A stretch of 64,000 nucleotides of DNA, from the NCBI GenBank assembly GCA_035582835.1, contig JAYKAV010003044.1:381664-445663 (forward strand), given 5' to 3'. The notes under the pieces were generated by a model that saw only the letters and a program-made list of their open reading frames with translations, had not been told where the DNA came from and did not search any database. This DNA comes from Phoebastria nigripes (lineage: Eukaryota > Chordata > Aves > Procellariiformes > Diomedeidae). Of this stretch, positions 25,811-39,100 are shown one piece after another (position 1 is the stretch's first letter; every line of letters begins with the position of its first letter). A program made the translations under genes and the position numbers.

Positions 25811-26070
25811 NNNNNNNNNNNNNNNNNNNNNNNNNNNNNNNNNNNNNNNNNNNNNNNNNNNNNNNNNNNNNNNNNNNNNNNNNNNNNNNNNNNNNNNNNN
25901 NNNNNNNNNNNNNNNNNNNNNNNNNNNNNNNNNNNNNNNNNNNNNNNNNNNNNNNNNNNNNNNNNNNNNNNNNNNNNNNNNNNNNNNNNNNNNNNTTTTT
26001 CCCTTCCTTTTTCCCTTCCTTTTTCCCTTCCTTTTTCCCTTCCTTTTTCCCTTCCTTTTTTTTTTTCCAT
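25699..26070. repeat. Poly-T tract, assembly gap and (TTTTTCCCTTCC)n minisatellite
   Basis: A nearly pure T run of about 110 bases (25699-25810) leads into a 185-base N gap (25811-25995). This is followed by five copies of a 12-bp all-pyrimidine unit, TTTTTCCCTTCC (25996-26055), and more T. The gap almost certainly reflects failed sequencing through the homopolymer, so its true length is unknown. The long lysine- or phenylalanine-rich open frames across it are artefacts. It ends about 110 bp before the KLHL21 start codon. Confidence 0.9.
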
Positions 26071-26176
26071 CCCCTTTTTTTTTTCTTTTCTCTGTCCTGC
26101 AAGCTGCTCTCAGGGTTGAATCCTGAGGGGCTCCATGCAGGGCGTGACACAGTGTGTGCTCTCCCACAGGAACAGC

Positions 26177-29100
26177 ATGGCGGCAAGCACAGGCAGCAGT
26201 GGCGGTGGGACAGCAGCGGCGGCGGTGACGGGGGAGCCGGCACATGCGGTGTCGCTGCTGCGGGGGCTGAGCGCACTGCGAGCGGAGCGGAGCCTGCTGG
26301 ACGTGACGGTGGTGGCGGGCGGCCGGGAGTTTGGGGCGCATCGCGCCGTCCTGGCCGCTGCCTCTGGCTACTTCCGTGCCATGTTCGGCGGGGCGCTGCG
26401 GGAGTCGCGGGCTGAGCGGGTGCGGCTGCATGGCGTGGAGCCCGAGTGCCTGGCACGCCTCCTTGACTTCGCCTACACCGGCCGGGTGGGTGGGCTGGGC
26501 CCCGACATCGCCGAGCGCCTGCTGCGTGCCGCTGACCTGCTGCAGTTCCCTGCCGTCAAGGAGGCCTGTGGCGCCTGGCTGGCGTGCCAGCTGGAGCCCG
26601 CCAACGCCCTGGACATGCAGGACTTCGCCGAGGCATTCGCCTGCCCAGCGCTGGCGGCTGCCGCCCACCGCTTCGTCCTGCGGCACGTGGGCGAGCTGGG
26701 CGCCCAGCTGGAGCGGCTGCCACTGCCGCGCCTCCTCTCCTACCTGCGCGACGACGGGCTCTGTGTCCCCAAGGAGGAGGCCGCCTTCCAGCTGGCGCTG
26801 CGCTGGGTGCGNGCTGACCCTGCTGCCCGCGCCCCGCTGCTGCCCCAGCTCCTGGCCCACGTCCGCCTGCCCTTCGTGCGCCGCTTCTACCTGCTGGCCC
26901 ACGTGGAGGGCGAGCCACTGGTGGCCCGCTGCCCGCCCTGCCTGCGCCTCCTGCGCGAGGCCCGCGACTTCCAGGCCGCCCGCCTGGACCGCCATGACCG
27001 GGGGCCCTGCGCCCGCATGCGCCCCCGGCCCTCCACCGGCCTGGCCGAGATCCTCGTCCTCGTCGGTGGCTGCGACCGTGACTGCGACGAGCTCGTCACT
27101 GTCGACTGCTACAACCCGCGCACCGGCCACTGGCGCTACCTGGCTGAGTTTCCTGAGCACCTGGGCGGGGGCTACAGCGTCGCCGCGCTGGGCAACGACA
27201 TCTACGTCACTGGTAAGGCGTATGGGGCACAAAAGCACCAGTGTTGAGATTTCCATTGAAAATACATGGGTTTTAGCAGCAAGACTTGGCTTTTCTCGGG
27301 GTAGCAGAGAGCTTGAAACTCTGCTCGGGCTCAGTACGACTGCAGCCTGAAGACAGGCATAGGGACTCCTGGAGTTGGTGCTGGATTTAGCAGCTGGTCT
27401 CAATCTGGGAAGTATTTTGTCATGACTAATGCTCCTGAGCANGCAGGCAGAAGTCACAGATCTTGCACCGGTAGAACTTTCTAACTGCTCACTCTGGGGG
27501 ACAGGAGTGACTTGAGAGGGTTTTGAATTTCTGTCTACGAAGAAGGTGTTTGGGTTCAGAGCCCCGTGAATCACAAGCCAAGCGCGTGCCTGAGGCAGAG
27601 GCGTGTCAGAAAGCCCCGGGTTCCTCAGCCAGCCAGCGCCTATGAGTCACGGTACCTTCCCCAGCACGAATCCTGCCTCCTCACAGTCTGCTGGGGCTAT
27701 AATTACTTCTGTCAAGGTGACACAGATGTGTAAATTTGGCTGTTAATCTGCATGTAGATGCCTCCTTTGAACTACATCCCTGTAGCTGGAGTGGCAGCCC
27801 TGTGATGGCTGTAACAAACCAGGCGCTGCAGAACAGCTTGCTCTGGGTGTGCAGGACGTGCTGACAAAGATTTGAAGGTCAGGTCAAATGCAGGTGAACA
27901 GAGGACTGTTCATTCTCTAGTCACGAGCAGAAAACAAGGCTCTGCTTTAAGGGCAGAGTTGTAAAAATGATGGGCTACCACACAGCTCATTTGTATGGAT
28001 GCCCTTACGTCCCGTGGGAGCTTTCTGGAGCAATCCCAGGTGGGTCTGGGGGCGCTGATACTGCCAGGAGCCCTGTGCTTCGGTGAGGCTGCTGCTGGCA
28101 GGGATCTTCGGTCATTCTGCTTAGTGTCAGCATCGTAGCTCGGGCAGCGGCGAGGGTTGGAAGGTTTCCGTGCTGCCAGCGGTAACACTGCCTTGGCAGC
28201 CAGGCGCTGGTGAGTGTTAGTCTCTGCTATGTCACAGCAGCTTCTGGATAGCGACGGAGCAGGGGTTGCAAAATGGGAGAGAAAATGGTTATTTGGAAGG
28301 ATGAAGGTAGTCAAACCTGGGAGACTCATTTTGAGTCGTACCTGAGTACAGGCTAGGAANGACATGGGAGAAATCCTTCCTGGCTTGCTGGGAAAGAAAC
28401 AGTGCAAAACTTCTGTTAAAATCCTCGCAGTACACACTACTGTGGTCCCTCAATACTGAAGTATTTTCATAATGTACGGCCCTGGGAAGCAAAAAGTGTG
28501 TGTGTGTGTGTATTAAGAAGGTGTAGCTGGAAGACATAACAAAGATCCTGGTCCCGAGCCAAGCCCTCTCCTCCGTCGCCCCATAGTACTTCCCTTTGCG
28601 AAACCACACTTTGAAATGTGGCGTGCTGTGCTGCAGGAGGATCAGACGGGTCGAGGCTGTATGACTGCGTCTGGAGGTACAATTCCAGTGTGAACGAGTG
28701 GACGGAGGCGTCTCCCATGCTGAAAGCCAGAGAATACCACAGCTCCACGGTCCTGGACGGGCTGCTGTACGTGATCGCTTCTGACAGCACGGAGCGCTAT
28801 GACCACTCGGTGGACAGCTGGGAGGCTCTGCAGCCCATGCTGTACCCCATGGACAACTGCTCCACCACCTCGTGCCGTGGCAAGCTGTTCGCCATAGGCT
28901 CCCTGGCTGGCAAAGAGTCCATGGTTATGCAGTGCTATGACCCCGACAGTGACCTCTGGTCCCTCGTGAACTGCGGCCAACTGCCTCCCTGGTCCTTCGC
29001 CCCAAAGACCGTCACTCTCAACGGCCTCATGTACTTCATAAGGTGAGTAGCGGGAACGATAACCTCCCTCCGCACGTCCCCACGAGGCAAGCCCAGGGTT

Positions 29101-32100
29101 TCCCCGGGAAGGTGTGCGGATTTTGCGGGTGGTCGTAGGAGAGCACTGCGTTGGGAAAGCACGGCAGTGCTTCCTCTGATGGTGCAGGTGGGTCTGTAAA
29201 CTGCCACGCCTCTTTCGTTTACTTCTGTTGTAGCTACACCTCAAAGAACTATGCTTAAAATTGTGTAAAAATGTCTGAATCTAAACCCACGGGCTGGGGA
29301 ACAGACAGGTATAAGTCTGGCTGAAGTCTGCAGTGCTGCTTGGAAATAGACTTCTCTGTTTTCTTGGCTTCTGGTTCAACCCCTCCTTGTTGCTATAAAT
29401 AAGCGAGTAAGCTCCAAGAAAACGTTAAACTGTAGCGCAGGAGAGGACATCCTCTGTCTCAGCAGAGATAAAAGGAGTGAAGATTAAATGATTGGTCACT
29501 ATTTTCAAGTGCCTTTCCAAATTGGGACTTAATTACCCATCTGAAGCTGTCCTGGTGGCACAAATACTTCGGTTATCCACTTAATTAAAAATAAACTGAA
29601 AGGCATGCTAGCACTGAAGCATTTAATCTTGTTGTGTTGACTTTGAGCAAACATAGACTTCTGTGATGGCCTCCAGACACTTTCCTTTTTTTAATCTCCT
29701 CTTGGCTTTGCATAAAGCAGCGACTTCTACCCAAAACCTTTTATTTGATTCATTTGGGTTCAGCCGAGTGTCTCGGTTCCTGGCAGTTGTTTGCAGATAG
29801 CAGCCTGAGTCACCTGGTTTTCAGTAAAAACTGGCAGGGGTGTTCTAGCTATTCGGCTGCTTGTCACAAGCTGATTCTATAGGTTTTCCTTTTTCTTATC
29901 CATTTTAAAATACTGATGATTGACACTTCAGGATTTCTGATCGCTTATGCATCTGCAGGAGTTAGGAGATTATCGGGATCAGGTTTTTCTCCCCTCATTT
30001 CATGTGCTGCACGTGGACTGCTGCTCTGTATGAAGCTGTAAGATAATCTTTGGAGGACAGAGGAATAGGTTATGAATAGAAGTCGCAAACTCATTTTTTG
30101 GTTAGTTTTAATAGCTCAGACTAAAGCTTCTGACTGATGATCCCCTCTAGTGGGACTACTTTTATAACTATAAATAAGGCATAGCAGCGAGGCTTAGGTC
30201 TTCAGCTGCATCCTTCTTAGAGCTAACCCTGAGATGGGAGAGGAGGTCCTGGCCTGACTGTCACCAGTGCCTGGAACTGCCTTTGCCCCTCATTTCCCTT
30301 CCAGTCCATCGGGGTTTTCAGCTTCATACTTGGAAGTATTTGACTCGCCTGCTGCTGTTAGTTGTGAAGCGTTGTGAACAGCAGCAGTTCTTTCAGGTAC
30401 AAACGGCTTGGCTGCAGCGTTTAAGTCCCAAGCGCTGTGTCCCAAGGCAGGTACCAGCTCTTGGTTCTGAGCAGTTCTGAGGAAGAAAGGTTGGTCTTCC
30501 AAGAGCGCAGCTCTGTGGGGCTTCGAGCGCTCNCTTACACGTGCCCGCATTAAAGATGTTTCGTTTAGGTGAATATCAGTTCAGTTCCAGGTACATCACA
30601 AAAGTAACTCAAACTAAAGAAACTAGTTTTAAAGTGTGTATCGTGTGGGTACCTTAGGAACGCTTGTCCAGAGCGTAACCAGAAAGTCCCACAGCGCGCA
30701 CCTCGGCTTCACTGCAGGCTTAGCAGACAGATTTCTGATGTAATGGTTCGCTGAACAGACACTGCTGTTGTAGGTGAGACTTCTCATTTATTTTCACTCC
30801 CTCCCCTGCTCAGATTCATGTCAGCAATCAATAGCGATACCTTGTCACCCACACAGTGCATGGCAATGTGCGATGTCATGATAGAAACAAAGACAATAAA
30901 ATACTCCTTTCAGCCTTTTGAATCCNTCTGTAACAGGACTGTCTTGGAGTGACTTGACAGCACTTCTCTGGCTGCTCTGACCTTGTCCTCTTCGCATTCT
31001 TGTGTCAGTGGCACGCATTTCTCCGTTGCAAACGTCCCTCACCTGTTGCTGTCACCCTCCCAAGTGGAGCAGGTGAGAGAAGCCTTGGGGGATTATGCTG
31101 CCCCTGCCAGCCCTTCTCTCGCAGTCCTCCGGCCCATTTAAATTTGGCGTTGGCAAAAAACTCAAGCAGTAAGGATGCCGTTACTTTGAAGCGCATGGAG
31201 GTTTAAGCCTCTCCAGAACAGCAGTAATTTTTCTTCCAGACCCTGAAGCACTTGGCACCAAAGCCAGATTGGTCTGGGAAATGCAGACTTGCAGAAGGTT
31301 AGTCTGTGAACACACCTACCATAGATGCAGATGTAAAAAGAAGACTAGATTTGAGAAAGCCCTCGGGATTGCGCAGCAATTTCTGACCCAGCAGTGGTGT
31401 AGTTGCACACTGGACTCCGAGTGGGGCTCACAGTCCGGAGCAGCTCGCCCTGCCATCTCGGGTGCAGCAACCAACTTAGGGAGGCAGAAAATAGTGCGTG
31501 CTGTCAGCTTGCTCTGTCTCCAGTCGTCGTCTGCCTTCCCTCCTAGACTGTGTCCTAAAACTCAGTGTACACCAGAAAGTACGGAGCACGTTGCTTTGCC
31601 TGTAGAGAAGCTCAAAAGGGGCATTTGGGCTCTTTGGGTGTAGGTCACTGGCACTGAGAATGAGAGAAGCGCTCCTGCACCAATACGTGGTACGTGCGCA
31701 ATGTCTGTGCCAGCCTGCTTCGTGTGTAGGGGTGCAGCAGAGAGGTCCAGGCATTTTCTGGGGTTGAACATCACTGCTGACACAGGAGAAGCCCATGCTG
31801 GAGGCTGGGGTCTGCATCGAGACCTGTGTCTTCGTACAGGAACCCTTTGGTCTCCGATACATGTAGCGGGATTGGAGCAGAAGTGCTCACAGCGGCATTT
31901 CAGGCTGCCCCGAACTGGGGGCTTCGCAAGGCGGGAGGTTTTTAGAACGCAGAAGAGTAATTTTGTGTTATCTCCCACAGAGACGACTCGGCTGAAGTGG
32001 ATGTTTACAATCCAGCAAAGAATGAATGGGATAAAATCCCTGCCATGCTTCAGGTAGGGGACCTATTGGATGCCTTTCAGTGTGAAAAATTGGCTTAATT

Positions 32101-32718
32101 TACCTTTGGAAAACAAGGTGCTCTTTGGATTATAATCCCTTGCACCTGGAGTGCATTTAAGCCTATCGCAGTCACCTGGAAGAAAAAGTCCTGGACTGTG
32201 ATTGCATAGCTGGGTGTTCAGCCCAGCACACAAGAGCTGGGCAAAGCCAGAAGCTCCATCTCCTCCCGGTGTTTGGGCAGCGCTGGTTCACAGCCAGAGT
32301 CAGTGGCTGGTGGGCGCTGAGCCCCATCCAAGTGAGCAGTTGCAGGACAGTACCCGACACCTTCATCGTCTGTCTAATTGGGCAAAACCCTCCTTTCTAA
32401 TTGTTGTGTATTTTTAAATTGTAGGTTCACGTTGGGGGGAGCGTGGCCGTGCTCGGTGGGAAGCTCTACGTTTCCGGTGGCTACGATAACACGTTTGAAC
32501 TCTCAGACGTCCTGGAAGCCTATGACCCCGAGACGCGAACGTGGAATGTGGTAGGCCGACTCCCCGAGCCCATTTTCTGGCACGGCAGCGTCAGCATATT
32601 CCGGCAGTTCATGCCAGAAACGACACAGGAGGACGATGGCATCACGCTGGACAACACCATCAACTTGAACAGGCAGCACCAAAACCTTCACAACCAGAAC
32701 CTTAACGAGCTTCGTTAG
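26177..32718 (+). CDS. KLHL21: KLHL21, kelch-like protein 21
   Basis: Exons: 26177-27212, 28637-29042, 31981-32053 and 32425-32718 (stop TAG). The joined frame is 602 codons (human 597). After a short Ser/Gly/Ala-rich leader come the BTB domain (about residues 25-135: [31 protein letters not shown]), the BACK domain (about 140-250: [26 protein letters not shown]) and a kelch beta-propeller from about residue 285 ([19 protein letters not shown], then further repeats to [20 protein letters not shown]). Family knowledge: it is a substrate adaptor of a CUL3 ubiquitin ligase that targets Aurora B for chromosome alignment and cytokinesis. I chose the ATG at 26177. An in-frame ATG at 26135 is unlikely because CTCCCACAG just before 26170 looks like a splice acceptor. 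The ambiguous base at 26812 does not change the residue (Arg). Confidence 0.96.
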
Positions 32719-35305
32719 CAGGGGAAGGCACTGTTCCCCTGGCTCAATGCGAGTTTGTTATCCAGAACCAGTGTTGCTTTGAGAGAAGGCAGAGGCAAAC
32801 CGGTGCTTGGAAAACAAAAACGTACTGATCATAGAGGGAGTGAAAACTCTGAATGTTTGACATGCTGTTGCAGAACCACAGCCAGCAGACAGCGAGGCCT
32901 CCACTGCGGCATCTCTCGGCCCTTCTCTGGGGCGGGAGAAGGCGCTGCGCTGCCTGCAGAGGAGACCTGAGAGGTGAACTCTGAGGAAAGCGATCACGTT
33001 GAACGACACCACAGCATTGCAGCTTACAGCTTTTGGTCAGATGCCTTTCACTGGGAGCTCCTTCACCCCATAATGCTTCATTTGCCACCAAACTCCTTTC
33101 AGTTTCCTTTTCAGGAGGGGTCTGTCTGGTGGGATGGTGGTCTGGACCCCCACCTCTGTTCTGTGCCTCGGAGGCACCTCCTGTGTCTTCCTCTGCATGG
33201 TTAGAGGGGGAAGGGCCTTCCCACGAGAGCTGGAGGTCTGTTAGGGGTGAGAGGTTAATATGAGAACATGGCCCTTCCTGCCCTGTCGCCGTGGTCCTCA
33301 GTTCCCGTTCATGCCTTCAGAAGAAACAGACATCCTGTAGCAGGGATCTCACAGAGGCTGGGTTATGAAGCTTCACCTTTCGCTTTGTCTGAACTTCAGT
33401 TCTTCCTGTATTTTGGTGGGGTTTTTTTAAGTTGCAGCATTTAAACTTTTGCAGGCATTTGTTTTCCAGCCTGTCCTAGCAGAGCGCTTTTTCCTTCTAA
33501 GAAGAAACACCCTTATTTATCTTCTAATCACATTCTCGCAACTACATTGTTTTCTTTTCTGATCACCCCAGCTGCGCCCTCCTTTAAGGGGAAGGGGAAA
33601 AGTGAGTACCCCTCTTAGCTGGCCCGAGGAGCAACTCCTGGGGCTGGCTGCTGCTGCCCTTGGCTTGGAGCCGTTCTCCCTTCCCGGTTTGACAGGGCTT
33701 GTTGATAGCAGGGCTGAACCAGGCAGAAAAAGCTGCTTCCTGTGGCGAGGGCTGTTTGCCGTCGGTTCTCCTGTGCCCAGCTCTCGGCTGGCACGCTGCG
33801 TTGGGCAGATCGGCCCCGTGCGGCAAGGGCGAGTTTTTATTTCTTCACTGTTTTAAAGGAGCTAAGTTGGCATTGTACTCTTTCAGAAAAAAACCCCACT
33901 TACCGGGAAAGGTGAGCGCAGCTTCCTCAGGACATTCACCGCAGGCTTGCAGAATTGCTGGCGGTGTTTAGATACCTTGATGCAGAATTGCTTTTAAATG
34001 CATCACCTTGCGTGAAGGAACCCACCAGACCTTTGGAGGGGTCTCGTGCCTGTCGCGCCTCTGGTTTGCAGGAGCTCTTGGGATTTGGGCAATTGGAAAA
34101 TGCCGCTGAGGTGTTTTGGCGAAGGTGTAGGAGTTAGCCAGAGTGTTGCAGATTGAAAGGTAGTTATTTTAGGTTTTTTTTTCTTCTTTTTGTTTGGGGT
34201 TTGCTGNTTTTTTTGGCCTGTGTAAGATTTGCCTTTATACTTGCCCCAGTGACCTAGCTAGCTTGGGCTGTATTTCTTCTGTCTACCTTAGCTGAAGAGA
34301 AGCTGTGTGCAGTTTACTCGTGGAAAGCTTCTTGAACAAGCAAACAGCTAAAACTGTGGTACGGCTCACCGGAAAACGAGTGTCGCACCTTCGGGAAAAC
34401 TGTGAAGTGTGACAACGGCTGAAGTGTTGGCTGGATGTGCTTTTTCCGTCTTTCTTTTTGAACCAATAGGAAAAAAATTTGAATTTAAACTTAATTCAGA
34501 GATGGAAAGCCCCTATACTTGATTGCACACCTTCTGGCTTGCCCTTGGATTGAGCAGGGTCAGAGCGCCATCTCCACAACATCAGCATCTTCACAGCTTT
34601 AAAAAAATCTGTTTTGCCTTTAATGCTATTTCATGCCACACTCCTCAGCTGTGGAACTTGGGAAAGCCGCTCATGAAATCTGGGCTGTTCTCCAAGTCTG
34701 AAACTTCGACAGTGCCTTGAAACTGCCGTGCGCCGGTGGAGGATCGTGGAGGGGCCCTGCCCGGCTGTGGCAGCCTCTCGGTTTAAAACCCTCCCTGGCG
34801 CTGCCGTGGGCTGGGGTGCAGCAGGCCCCCCCTTTGGTGGAGGATCCGGGTAGGGGGGATGCGCAGGGACCCACGATTCAGGGTGGCTCCTTTGTCTCTG
34901 GGAGTAATGGCCGCATCCTGCCGCGCCAACCTGCGAGGCCAAAGCAGCCCGTCCTCACGGCGCCATGTCGTGCCCGGGGAGAGATGGCGTGCACCGCGCA
35001 GCTGAACTTGGGTTGCAAACTGAAGTATTTATGCTGAACTATAAATAGTACGCACACTCTGTCTCATACTGTAGTGCTCGCTGCTGGACCTGCCACCCCC
35101 AAATTCCCCAACCGGCTGAGCAGTTACGGATCTGTATTTATTTTTTGTAAAATTAATTGTGTCTGAATCTTTGAGTACAGCTTAAATACCATCCTTTGAA
35201 ACAAAGGCATTTTGCATTTACAGATAATGTATTTTTATTCTCATAGTTTGTTTTTAAATTTACTTGCAGCAGTCAAGTTAAATAAAACATGTTACATAAA
35301 TCTCT
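32719..35305 (+). other. KLHL21 3' UTR
   Basis: No coding potential follows the stop codon until an AATAAA at 35281-35286, so the 3' UTR is about 2.6 kb. The mammalian gene also has a long 3' UTR, as I recall. The extent is inferred from the hexamer. Confidence 0.65.
35281..35286 (+). terminator. Poly(A) signal of KLHL21
   Basis: AATAAA sits at the end of an AT-rich stretch and is followed by a T/G-rich segment (TCTCTGTCATCTTTGAGGGG). It is 0.8 kb from the convergent ZBTB48 3' end. Confidence 0.65.
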
Positions 35306-36100
35306 GTCATCTTTGAGGGGAAGATTACTGGAGTATTTACTGCAACGTTTCTCATTCTAGGCCTGAGGTACGTTTAAACCAGAGACTTACTGCCTTCTCG
35401 GTGAGTAAAAGAGGGAAAGGAGAGAGAGAGCGGCTGCGATTTCGGGGCACGTGGGTACACTCAGGAAACGGTTCTCAATGTCATGGCAACCCTGGATCAT
35501 GTTATTTCAGACAAATACAAATCCCCACACCTAAAAACAGGAGCTTAGAGCATTGTCCAGCTCCTCGAGATAATGTGTTTCAAGTTAAGTAACAGCTAAA
35601 TTATCTCAATGGTGAGAAGATACAGGTTATGCCCCGCCTTTAATGTGGTAAAGAAACGGCAATTAGCAGAAGCTTGAGAAAACAAAGTAGAAATAAGGCA
35701 TAAATTTAACAGAGGAGACAATCCTTTCGGCAAGGAACAGGGCAGAGCCGCACTCTCTTCAGGAAGGTAAGCTTTAATCGCGAGCTTTCAGACTCAAAGG
35801 CAGAACTGCTGGCGCAAGGCGAGAGCCAGCTGTCCCTCCAGCCACAAAGGAGAGCTTGTTAAAAAGCAATTCACAGTATTACACGCACAGAGTCATCAGT
35901 CACATCCCACCTCATACAGCATATGCACATTTATTTAAGTAGCCATTCTGAGTAGCTTCGTGTTTGTTTCTTCGTTTGAGACCTGATTATTACTTCATTA
36001 TAACTTCATTTCCCTGCAACCTGTGGGGGGAGCTTCGTGGGGATGGAGGGGAAGGGGTGGATGCACAACTCAAAAAGAACAAGTGTGGCAGAGTGTGGCT
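35306..36100. other. Spacer between convergent KLHL21 and ZBTB48
   Basis: This is an unremarkable non-coding stretch. A second minus-strand AATAAA (35930-35935) could serve as an alternative ZBTB48 poly(A) signal. Confidence 0.55.
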
Positions 36101-36112
36101 CCAGCCTAACGC

Positions 36113-36118
36113 TTTATT
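36113..36118 (-). terminator. Poly(A) signal of ZBTB48
   Basis: On the minus strand AATAAA lies 37-42 bases after the ZBTB48 stop codon. It is followed by a T/G-rich element (CACTTGTTCTTTTTGAGTTG). The 3' UTR would be only about 60 bases. Confidence 0.7.
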
Positions 36119-36154
36119 GTGTTTTGGTAGGAAGGGTGCGCGCAGGTGGTCGCG

Positions 36155-39100
36155 CTATGTTTCACAGTCTTCAGGAATCGTCGTCGTTATAATTAGTGAT
36201 TGCTCGATCACATCTGCCGTACAGAAGTTCTCATTTGAGCAGAGTCTCTGCACGGGGATCTCCTCGGGCAGGGAACCGTGGGACAGGGACTCCACGATCA
36301 CCTCAGCTGAGCCCACCTCCAGCTCTGGGGGCGGCTGAAGCGCCACCACCACGGCCTTCTCGTCCTCGATGATCAGGTTCCGCAGCTTCCGCTGCCGGGG
36401 GTTGTAGTTCTCCACCCGGTCATGAATCTCCATGTGGCGCCTCAAGTGAGCCTGCAAAAGGAAGAGGCACGACGAGGGGCCCAGTGAGGGCTGGCTCCCC
36501 CAGTGCAGCACACTCCGCAGGGGTCCCTGGAGCCAGGGAAGGCCTCACCTGCCGTGTGAACTTGTAGCCGCACTCGGTGCACTCGAACTTCCTCACGCCC
36601 TTGTGCCGGCGGACGTGGACACGCAGCTGTTCAACAGCTGAGAAGGGAAGCGAGAGCCCGTTGGTGGCGGCACCACGCTGTATGGGCTCNCAGCGATGCT
36701 CACCCACGCACAGAAAGGAGGGCAGTTTCTGAAGAGCCACGCGAAAGCTCGACACCCTGGCCATTACCTTTGAACGTTTTCCCGCAGATCTGGCAGAAGT
36801 GGGGCCTCCCCTCCTGGTGCCGGCTGGCGATGTGCCTCAGCAGGGGCCCCTTCTCCGTGAAGCGCTGATCACAGAACTCGCAGCTGAAGGGGCGCTCCCC
36901 GGTGTGGGTCCGGTTGTGCTTGTCCAGGCTCGCTGCCGTTCGCCGGGGGAGAGGGGGAGAGCCGCGGGTCAGCGGCGCGGCGCGTGCCCCCCGTCCCAGG
37001 GTGCAGGTACGAGCCACGCCGCAGCGAAGACTGCACATGCATGGTGCAGTCGGTCTGTGCCAGGCTGGTTAGGAAGGCTTAGAAGCAGTACAAGGAGCAG
37101 CCTGCTGGTCCAGGCTAACTGTTACTGGGGAAAACTCATCAATTTCTTCCTCTTTTGCGCCACGAGGGTAATGGAGATAACAGGAATGTGGCTTCCTCAG
37201 CGTTAGCACGCGCTCACAAGAGCGTGGCTTTGCTCCCCAGGGGAAGTGGGCAGGAGAAGGCAGGTTTCGCAGCACGGCTGCTTTCTGGAGGTCCTGGATG
37301 CCGGAGCGCGGTGCTCAGCACTACCAGCCCCAGCCATGCGCCCGGGGGGATACCTTGTGTCCTGAAGGTCTTGCCACAGAGGTGGCACTGGAAGGGCTTC
37401 TCGCCGGTGTGCGTGCGCAGGTGCATGTTGAGGTTGGCTTTCTGCGTGAAGGCGTGGTGGCAGAACTCGCAAACGTAGGGCCGCTCGTTCCTGCGGGCAG
37501 GGGAAACGTTACCTTCATCTCTGCTTTGGCCAGCTTCAGCCCCTCAGGTTAGCTGCTGCTCCTCGCCCAAAGCTCTTGTAATTAAATCCTACTTCAACCC
37601 CTCTCAAACGAAAGTATTTTGGAGTCCCACAAATGCTATTCTGCAGCCGCAGGCTCCCAAGCTGGAGCCTCATGCCTCTTGGGCATTATAACCCAATATC
37701 CAAGAAACAGAACGCTAAGGATCAGTGTGGCAAGCTGCCGCGTGCTTGCCACTTGAAGAACACGAATTAGCTAGGCTGATGAGCCTTGCTTATCACCTGC
37801 ATTACTACAGTCGCACACTCAGAGGAAGTGCCAACAGTCTGCGCTTCCTTTGGAAGAGAGAAAAGCAGAATGCCGGTTGGCCTGCCATCGGATTTCTGGC
37901 AGAAATTTCAGCCCAGCACCTCCGGGAAAGGGGGTGCTTGCTGCCCCCCAGCCAACTCCTCTCCCCAGCACCACCCAGCCAGGCCCTCCGGGGAGGAAGC
38001 ACAGCCGGGAGAGCAGGAGTGATGGACGGGAGGACACGGGTCACGTCATACCTGTGCTTGGCCTTGATGTGCATCTGCAGGCCATTGCGACTCGAGGCCC
38101 TGTGCCCGCACTCCTCACAGACAAACAGCTTCTCTCCCCGGTGCTTGAAGGCCTCATGCAGGCGCAGCTCTGTCCGAGACAGAAAGCACTTGGAGCAGGT
38201 CGAGCACTGTAAGGCCACAGGAGAGCACAGGGTTAGGCAGCTCGCCTGGGCACAGTTCACAGCGTACGCCCGCAACAGACCCACTCACCACCCAAGACCC
38301 GTCCCTCCGCCTGCCACTGCTGCTTTGGGGCCCTCCCTGTGGCCGGCTGCGGCAGCACCCCCAGCTCCAAGATGCCTAATGAGATAAGACAGCCTGACAA
38401 AAGCAAAATGCTGGTCAGTACTCGGGTCTATCGGCCAAAAAAATGCTCCTGTACCCAAAGAAACTGTTTCCAGCAGCTCTGTAACTCTCTGCCTCACTGA
38501 ACAGAGCCAGACAGGACAATGGGTGCCATTCTCTAGGCCAGGCCTGAGTGCAGGATAATTCCCTCTCAAAACCCCACTGCTGCCCGCTCCCCTTACCGCA
38601 TGGGGCTTTGGCGCGCCGTGCAGCTTTATCATGTGGCTCTGCAGGTCCTTCTTCTGCATGAACTGCTGGGCGCAGGAGGAGCACTGGAAGACAGGAGAGG
38701 AGGGTCAGCTTCCAGCTGCCCTCCAAACAGCGATTTCGGTGCAAGGAGAGGACTGGCAGTGCGCCAGCACACTGGGCAGGGGAGCACTGTTCTGACATGG
38801 GACACGAATCCGTGGTAAGGCCACAGAAAGCACCTGGCTTTGGTGCCTCCCTGGAGCACGTTCTGGCTCAGAGATGGGGAACAACCCTCAGCGGGCTGCC
38901 ACAGACTAGGGAAGGGAGCCGGTGCGCTTGGCTCCCCTGACGGTCTGGGCCAGGCTGCCCTGAAACAGAAAGGCTCGCCCCCTCTTCCTTTCTGCCAGCG
39001 CCTAGCAGCCATTCGTAGGGATGTCAAAGGCAGGCACTGCTGACCTTGTATGGCATCTCCCCCGTGTGCGACACCATGTGCAGCCGCAGCTCCATTCGCC

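Noticed and set aside
26135..26176. Upstream in-frame ATG for KLHL21
   Set aside because: The added residues (MQGVTQCVLSHRNS) are not conserved and cross a strong splice acceptor at about 26169; the ATG at 26177 was preferred.
25688..27574. Minus-strand open frame of about 628 codons with a lysine run
   Set aside because: It spans the N gap and poly-A complement and then the antisense of KLHL21 exon 1, so it is an artefact.
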